From: CBDBEU01 sp965204565
GTDB taxonomy: Bacteria; Pseudomonadota; Alphaproteobacteria; Rhizobiales; TMED25
Reading direction: 5' to 3'
Length of the DNA: 64,000 bases
NCBI GenBank assembly: GCA_965204565.1
Contig: CBDBEU010000005.1
Coordinates: 372,001-436,000, forward strand
Position 1 is the first letter of the stretch. Each line of letters opens with the position of its first letter. Of the stretch, positions 60,010 through 64,000 are shown one piece after another. The position numbers were made by a program, and so were the translations under genes. Under the pieces are notes generated by a model, which was given only the letters and a program-made list of their open reading frames with translations, was not told where the DNA came from and did no database searches.

Positions 60010-60696
60010 GTGCTCAAATTTTACTACAACGCCGCGCCGAACCCGATGAAGGTGGCCTTGATGCTCGAGGAGTTGGGCATCGACTATGAACTGGTGCCGC
60101 TCGACACCAGAAAAGGCGACCAGCACAAGCCGGATTATCTTGCAATCAATCCCAATGCCAAGGCGCCAGCCATCGTCGATGACGGCATTGCGGTATTCGA
60201 TTCAAACGCCATTCTTCTCTATCTTGCCGAAAAGCACGGTCGTTTCCTGCCCTCCCCGGCGCCCTGCGCCCATGCCAGCCTCTATTCGTGGCTGATGTTT
60301 ATTGCTTCCGGCGTTGGACCGTTTTCAGGACAGTCCGTTCACTTCCGCCACTCCGCACCGGAAAAGATCCCTTACGCCATCAACCGTTACCTGTTTGAGG
60401 CCAAGCGGCATTACGGCATTCTCGACCGCCGCCTTGCGGACAATCGCTACATGCTTGGCGACACCTATACCATTGTCGACATGGCGGTTTGGGGCTGGGC
60501 GCGTATGGCGGCGCATGTGATGGGCGAGGAGCACGCAGCACCGCTCACCCCCCTCACACGGCTGGTGGAGGAGATTTCCGCCCGTCCGGCAGCCACCCGC
60601 GCACTCGCGCTCAAGGACCGGCACAGCTTCAAGACCGAAATGGACGAACAGGCGAAAAGGGCGATGTTCCCCTCAAATTTCGCAAATCTCGCCTGA
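60010..60696 (+). CDS. Glutathione S-transferase family protein
   Basis: 228 residues. GTG 60010 lies seven bases after AGGAG and gives the thioredoxin-fold start VLKFYYNAAPNPMKVALMLEEL. The N-terminal domain has the cis-Pro region AKAPAIVDDG and the glutathione Ser motif VFDSNAILLYLAEK; the C-terminal helical domain has YTIVDMAVWGW with the N-capping Asp. Likely a detoxification or reductive GST of the YfcG/Ure2p-like kind. Intact; starts just after the IS5 remnant. Confidence 0.87.
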   Translation: MLKFYYNAAPNPMKVALMLEELGIDYELVPLDTRKGDQHKPDYLAINPNAKAPAIVDDGIAVFDSNAILLYLAEKHGRFLPSPAPCAHASLYSWLMFIASGVGPFSGQSVHFRHSAPEKIPYAINRYLFEAKRHYGILDRRLADNRYMLGDTYTIVDMAVWGWARMAAHVMGEEHAAPLTPLTRLVEEISARPAATRALALKDRHSFKTEMDEQAKRAMFPSNFANLA

Positions 60697-60729
60697 CCCG
60701 GCTGTCCCCGGTGGGGTGCCCCGGCGGTC

Positions 60730-61950
60730 TTAGAAATATGCCTCGTCGGGCCCCACAGGAGGCTGCCATTCGCAATCGCCAAACGGCCCGTCGCCACCTT
60801 CTTTCACATAGGCCACGCGCTCGGAATTGGTGGTGCCGCTGACCAGTGCGCGCTGCAGCCAATCGATCACATAGTGGTGACAATCGAGCCCGCCGAGATT
60901 GGGGATGTTCCACAAGGGATGGAACTGGTTTTCGATCACCCACATCTCACGATTGCAAGTCAGATCGCCATAGGCGCGCACTGCGTCCTCCAGCGGACAT
61001 AGCGGATCGAATTCGCCGGTGACCAGGAGGGTCGGGCATGAAACCTTATCGAGATACCCATCGACCGTCATTTCACGCGCCATGGCATCAAACGCTTCTT
61101 CATTGTCGATCATGCCCGCCATGTACATGAACTGCTGTTTGAAGCGCGGCGATGACTGGGTGAAGATGGTGTTGTTGGGATAAAAGCAGGCGACGCCGCT
61201 TGCCAGAGCAGCGGCCCGGTGGTCATAGCTTGCCAGTCTGAGCGACCAGTAGCTGCCCATCGAAATGCCGTAAATTCCGATGCGCTCATTGTCGATTTCG
61301 GGCCTGGTTTGCAGATAGTCCATCACCGCAGCGCCAGCACGTTCATAGGCATCGCCCGCCGCGCGGATTTTCTGGATATTCGAGTTGCCCTGGCCCGGGC
61401 CGTCCATCGAGATCATGTGCATGCCGCAGGCAATCGCCGGATTGCCGACCGCCTTGGGATAGGCCTCCTTGGTCTGATCCATGCCCGGAACATAGATCAC
61501 GCAGGGCGCTTTGCGACGGTCTGGCAGCAGATGCAGCAGGCATGAAATCGTTTTGCCGTCGTCGAACGGGACTTCCACCCGCTCGATCGGATAGGGCGCA
61601 ACTTCCGACCGCCGATCGACCATTTCGTCGAGTTTGGCGCACAGCACCAGCTTGACCGGATTGTCATCGAAAAAAATCGGGTGCTGGGCCATGCGGTAGC
61701 CTTCAACCGCATGGTCATAATGGGCGCAAGCCGTGGCGTTGAAGCCTTGCGCCTGGGCTTTCTTTGCAAGCACCTCGTCATGTTCGGCCTTCTCGCGCCA
61801 CATTTTCGGCAGCATGCGATAATTGTGTGCGCGCTTTGGCGTTTCCCAATCGTCTCGCTCGAAGTTCTGCACCCGCCCGCGCATATTGAGCGCCAGATCG
61901 AGCATCCATTGCTGGCTGTCGCGCTCGGTACGCAGTTTGCGGATTGTCAT
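60730..61950 (-). CDS. Alpha/beta hydrolase with helical cap (DUF1100/FrsA-like)
   Basis: 406 residues from ATG 61950 (MTIRKLRTERDSQQWMLD), preceded by AAAGGGGGAG. The N-terminal third is helical. Hydrolase motifs: VIYVPGMDQTKEAY (oxyanion region), nucleophile elbow GISMGSYW, acid in TGEFDPLCPLED, His in ENQFHPLWN. Similar in plan to the gene at 47862-49004 but too diverged to be a recent duplicate. Cytoplasmic esterase or C-C hydrolase, substrate unknown. Convergent with the GST gene. Intact. Confidence 0.8.
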   Translation of the reverse strand: MTIRKLRTERDSQQWMLDLALNMRGRVQNFERDDWETPKRAHNYRMLPKMWREKAEHDEVLAKKAQAQGFNATACAHYDHAVEGYRMAQHPIFFDDNPVKLVLCAKLDEMVDRRSEVAPYPIERVEVPFDDGKTISCLLHLLPDRRKAPCVIYVPGMDQTKEAYPKAVGNPAIACGMHMISMDGPGQGNSNIQKIRAAGDAYERAGAAVMDYLQTRPEIDNERIGIYGISMGSYWSLRLASYDHRAAALASGVACFYPNNTIFTQSSPRFKQQFMYMAGMIDNEEAFDAMAREMTVDGYLDKVSCPTLLVTGEFDPLCPLEDAVRAYGDLTCNREMWVIENQFHPLWNIPNLGGLDCHHYVIDWLQRALVSGTTNSERVAYVKEGGDGPFGDCEWQPPVGPDEAYF

Positions 61951-62072
61951 GGCTCCCCCTTTGAAATGACACATGGGCAACAACCACCGCCCATTGAAGA
62001 TTGTTGATCTTGTATGGTCTGATTATCCCGCTCGCGCGCTGAATGTCACTATCGCCGCTGACATCAATTCGA

Positions 62073-62513
62073 TCAAGGCTTGCCGCCGCCAAGCAGGAAA
62101 TCGCGTAGCAGCACGGCACTGTTTCGACCCCGGTCCTTGGCCGCGAACACGAAAGTCACCCGGCCGTTGGCGAACAATTGAAGCAAGCCCGCAACACCAT
62201 CAGCGTTCTGCCTAAGCTCGGCGGCATAGCGCAGGCGAAACTCCTCCCACAGTTTCGGGCGGTGCCCGTACCATTTGCGTAGCTCAGGCGAGGGGGAAAC
62301 ATCCTTTGCCCAATGATCAATCGCCGCATCGGACTTTTTCACACCCCGCGGCCACAACCGCTCGACCAGTATCCGCATACCATCATCTGGCGCAGACGCC
62401 TCATAGGCGCGCTTCAAGCGGATATCGGCCACGTCTGGCACGCTGTACCCGGCATCACGACAAGCTGACTGCCGTGCGGAGAATTTCTGAACATTGCAGC
62501 CCATTTGAAACAT
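62073..62513 (-). CDS. DUF488-family protein
   Basis: About 146 residues; the family core starts at ADIRLKRAYEASAPDDGMRILVE and includes RLWPRGVKKSDAAIDHW, SPELRKWYGH and EFRLRYAAEL. The start is uncertain: ATG 62513 or 62504 follow directly after the stop of the SDR remnant (coupled translation), while an internal GTG would give a more usual N-terminus. DUF488 proteins are small, cytoplasmic and of unknown function. Confidence 0.75.
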   Translation of the reverse strand: MFQMGCNVQKFSARQSACRDAGYSVPDVADIRLKRAYEASAPDDGMRILVERLWPRGVKKSDAAIDHWAKDVSPSPELRKWYGHRPKLWEEFRLRYAAELRQNADGVAGLLQLFANGRVTFVFAAKDRGRNSAVLLRDFLLGGGKP

Positions 62514-62517
62514 CCGT

Positions 62518-63343
62518 TCAGAATTCATCGGCCTCGTATTTCTCCAGCGGCGGGCGCACCAGCAGACATGTACCGCCACTGACGAACAGCTCCTGGCCGG
62601 TAGTGAAAGTCGCCATCTCGCTTGCCAGAAACAGGCAGGCATTAGCCACTTCCTGAGGTCTGCCAAGCCTTGCCATCGGCAGCCTTTGCTTGCGCTCGGT
62701 AAAGCCCGTGTCGATGCCGGGATACCAGCCCGGGCGCGGGCGCTGGGTGTCGTAACGCCCGGAACCAGCGTGTTGACGGTGACGCCAAAACGCGCCGTCT
62801 CCAGCGCCAGGGCGCGCGTCAACCCTGCAATCCCCGATTTGGTGCTGAGACACCATGGGCGCACCGGGCCTTGCCCTGATAGGCGTCGCTGCCGCCGATA
62901 TTGACGATCTGTCCCCATCCGCTTTTGACCATATGCGGCAGCACCGCCTGGGCAAGAAAGAATGGTGCCCTCAGATTGATGGCAAACACGCCATCCCATT
63001 CACCGATGGTGATATCGGAAATCTTGGTATTGGGGCGAAGCGCCGCATTGTTGACCAGAATGTCGACCCCGCCGATATCGGCCTCGACCGCGCGCGCAAT
63101 CTCGCGCAGTCGGGCAATGTCGCACAGATCAGCCTGAAATTTCGCGGATTTGCCACCCTGCCGTCTGATTTCTTCGCACACCCCATCCGCTGCCGCCTCG
63201 TCCTGATGATAAAGCACCATCACCCTCGCGCCGGCTTCAGCCAGGGTGAGTGCAATGGCACGGCCAATATTACGGCTTGCGCCGGTGACCGGCGCCACAC
63301 GGCCGCCTATGCCAAATCGCTCGTCAGAGCCTTCTGGGCTCAT
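62518..63343 (-). pseudogene. Short-chain dehydrogenase/reductase, frameshifted
   Basis: ATG 63343 gives MSPEGSDERFGIGGRVAPVTGASRNIGRA with the SDR cofactor motif TGxxxxxGR, then VDILVNNAALRPN. The frame breaks near 62855, just before the expected active-site YxxxK (SxKSGIAGLTRALA follows in another frame). A second break near 62760 leads to QRLPMARLGRPQEVANACLFLAS and FVSGGTCLLV. The original was a classical roughly 275-residue SDR; this copy is inactive unless the lesions are sequencing errors. Confidence 0.8.
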
Positions 63344-63535
63344 TGCTAAGGCCTTTCATTGCAATCGATCAATTCTGGCCGCCCACACCGATAGTGTGGC
63401 CAACGCGCTCATAGCGTGCCACACCTTGTCGGATCATGGCAGTGCCCGCCCATTCAGCTCTCCAACACCGATGACTGACAGACAAATATTCCGGCAAACG
63501 TGCCGCATTGTTGCAGCTGTCTTGGCGAGTGGACC

Positions 63536-64000
63536 ATGAGCGGCAAAGACCTTGCCGGTGACCAGGCCGAGGAAGGCGGTGCAAAACCGACCTTCAATCA
63601 GGCGCTCAAGACCTGGGCCAGCATCGGCGTTCTGTCCTTTGGCGGTCCTGCCGCCCAGATTGCACTGATGCACCGCGTGGTCGTCGATGAGAAAAACTGG
63701 CTCAGCGAGCGGCAATTTCTCGATGCACTCAGTTTTTGCATGCTGCTGCCGGGCCCGGAGGCAATGCAGCTTGCGACCTATGTTGGGTGGAAACTTCACC
63801 GCACCTTGGGAGGTCTCGCAGCGGGCCTGCTGTTTGTGCTGCCGGGCGCTGCCGTCGTCCTGTCGCTGGCGATGGTCTATGCCCTGCTCGGCCATGTTCC
63901 CATCGTTGAGGCTGTGTTCCTGGGCATCAAGGCAACAGTTTTGGTGATTGTTATCGATGCGCTGTTGCGCATTGCCCGGCGCGCGCTTACCCGGCCTGAA
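63536..64000 (+). CDS. chrA: Chromate transporter, N-terminal part (runs off the window)
   Basis: 155 codons to the window edge from ATG 63536 (MSGKDLAGDQAEEGG), with GAG upstream. CHR-family signatures: the FGGPAAQIALMHRVVVDEK region followed by FLDALSFCMLLPGPEAMQLATYVGW, and several membrane helices. ChrA exports chromate coupled to proton uptake, giving resistance. The second half is outside the window. Confidence 0.88.
   Translation, partial: MSGKDLAGDQAEEGGAKPTFNQALKTWASIGVLSFGGPAAQIALMHRVVVDEKNWLSERQFLDALSFCMLLPGPEAMQLATYVGWKLHRTLGGLAAGLLFVLPGAAVVLSLAMVYALLGHVPIVEAVFLGIKATVLVIVIDALLRIARRALTRPE

Noticed and set aside
1..64000. tRNA or rRNA genes
   Set aside because: No cloverleaf or rRNA-like segment was noticed by eye; a tRNA scan would be needed to exclude one.

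Overview
The window looks like chromosomal DNA of a GC-rich alphaproteobacterium, most likely Hyphomicrobiales/Rhizobiales-like. This rests on the gene families present (alphaproteobacterial DapD, Maf, ZnuABC-Zur, rhizobial-type adenylate cyclases, PepF, pyruvate carboxylase) and on a rhizobial-type palindromic repeat; it is an inference, not a taxonomic call. The striking general feature is decay. About half of the recognisable genes carry frameshifts, internal stop codons or IS truncations. Remnants of at least six IS families are present (IS3, IS5 in three subtypes, IS30, IS481, IS630, IS1380), almost all internally deleted. This is the pattern of a lineage that recently lost selection on many functions while IS elements spread. 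A high indel error rate in the sequence could explain some single-base frameshifts, but not the IS truncations, the large deletions or the catalytic substitutions.

Layout. 1-9.8 kb is mostly intact: partial pyruvate carboxylase, a Kef-type antiporter, a ketopantoate-reductase-like enzyme, an ACMSD-like amidohydrolase and a GlcD-GlcF fusion oxidase. 9.8-14.3 kb is an IS graveyard (IS5, IS1380, IS3, IS481) that has eaten into egtD and a phage tail gene. 14.3-19.2 kb holds maf and an intact, tightly overlapping redox operon. Its members are a Rieske-glutamate-synthase-FMN fusion, a small membrane protein, a ferric-reductase-like membrane protein with its own Rieske domain, a Cys-rich membrane-anchored protein and small membrane proteins. 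19.4-23.9 kb has an IS1380 remnant, dapD, a broken PAS sensor and an IS5 copy. 24-27.5 kb has an intact hydrolase, then a broken dienelactone hydrolase and a broken four-domain rhodanese. 27.5-30.8 kb is an intact zinc uptake locus (znuA divergent from znuCB-zur). 30.8-38.6 kb mixes intact genes (CAP protein, PepF, DMT exporter) with broken ones and an IS30 deletion scar. 38.8-49 kb has a methyltransferase, gloA and an alpha/beta hydrolase among ruined cyclases, SMP-30, GMC oxidase and GNAT genes. 49-57.9 kb has a Gfo/Idh oxidoreductase, IS630, a second DMT exporter and an amidohydrolase, with broken MATE, mtnA and VanZ genes. 58.2-59.3 kb holds an AT-rich secreted trypsin-like protease gene inserted inside an IS5-family transposase. 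60-64 kb has a GST, a second alpha/beta hydrolase, DUF488, a broken SDR and the start of chrA.

Genes that plausibly work together are the zinc locus (import plus its Fur-family repressor) and the Rieske/FMN/ferric-reductase-like operon, which reads as an uncharacterised membrane-linked electron-transfer module. The two best leads are that operon and the foreign protease gene embedded in, and apparently translationally coupled to, a transposase fragment.
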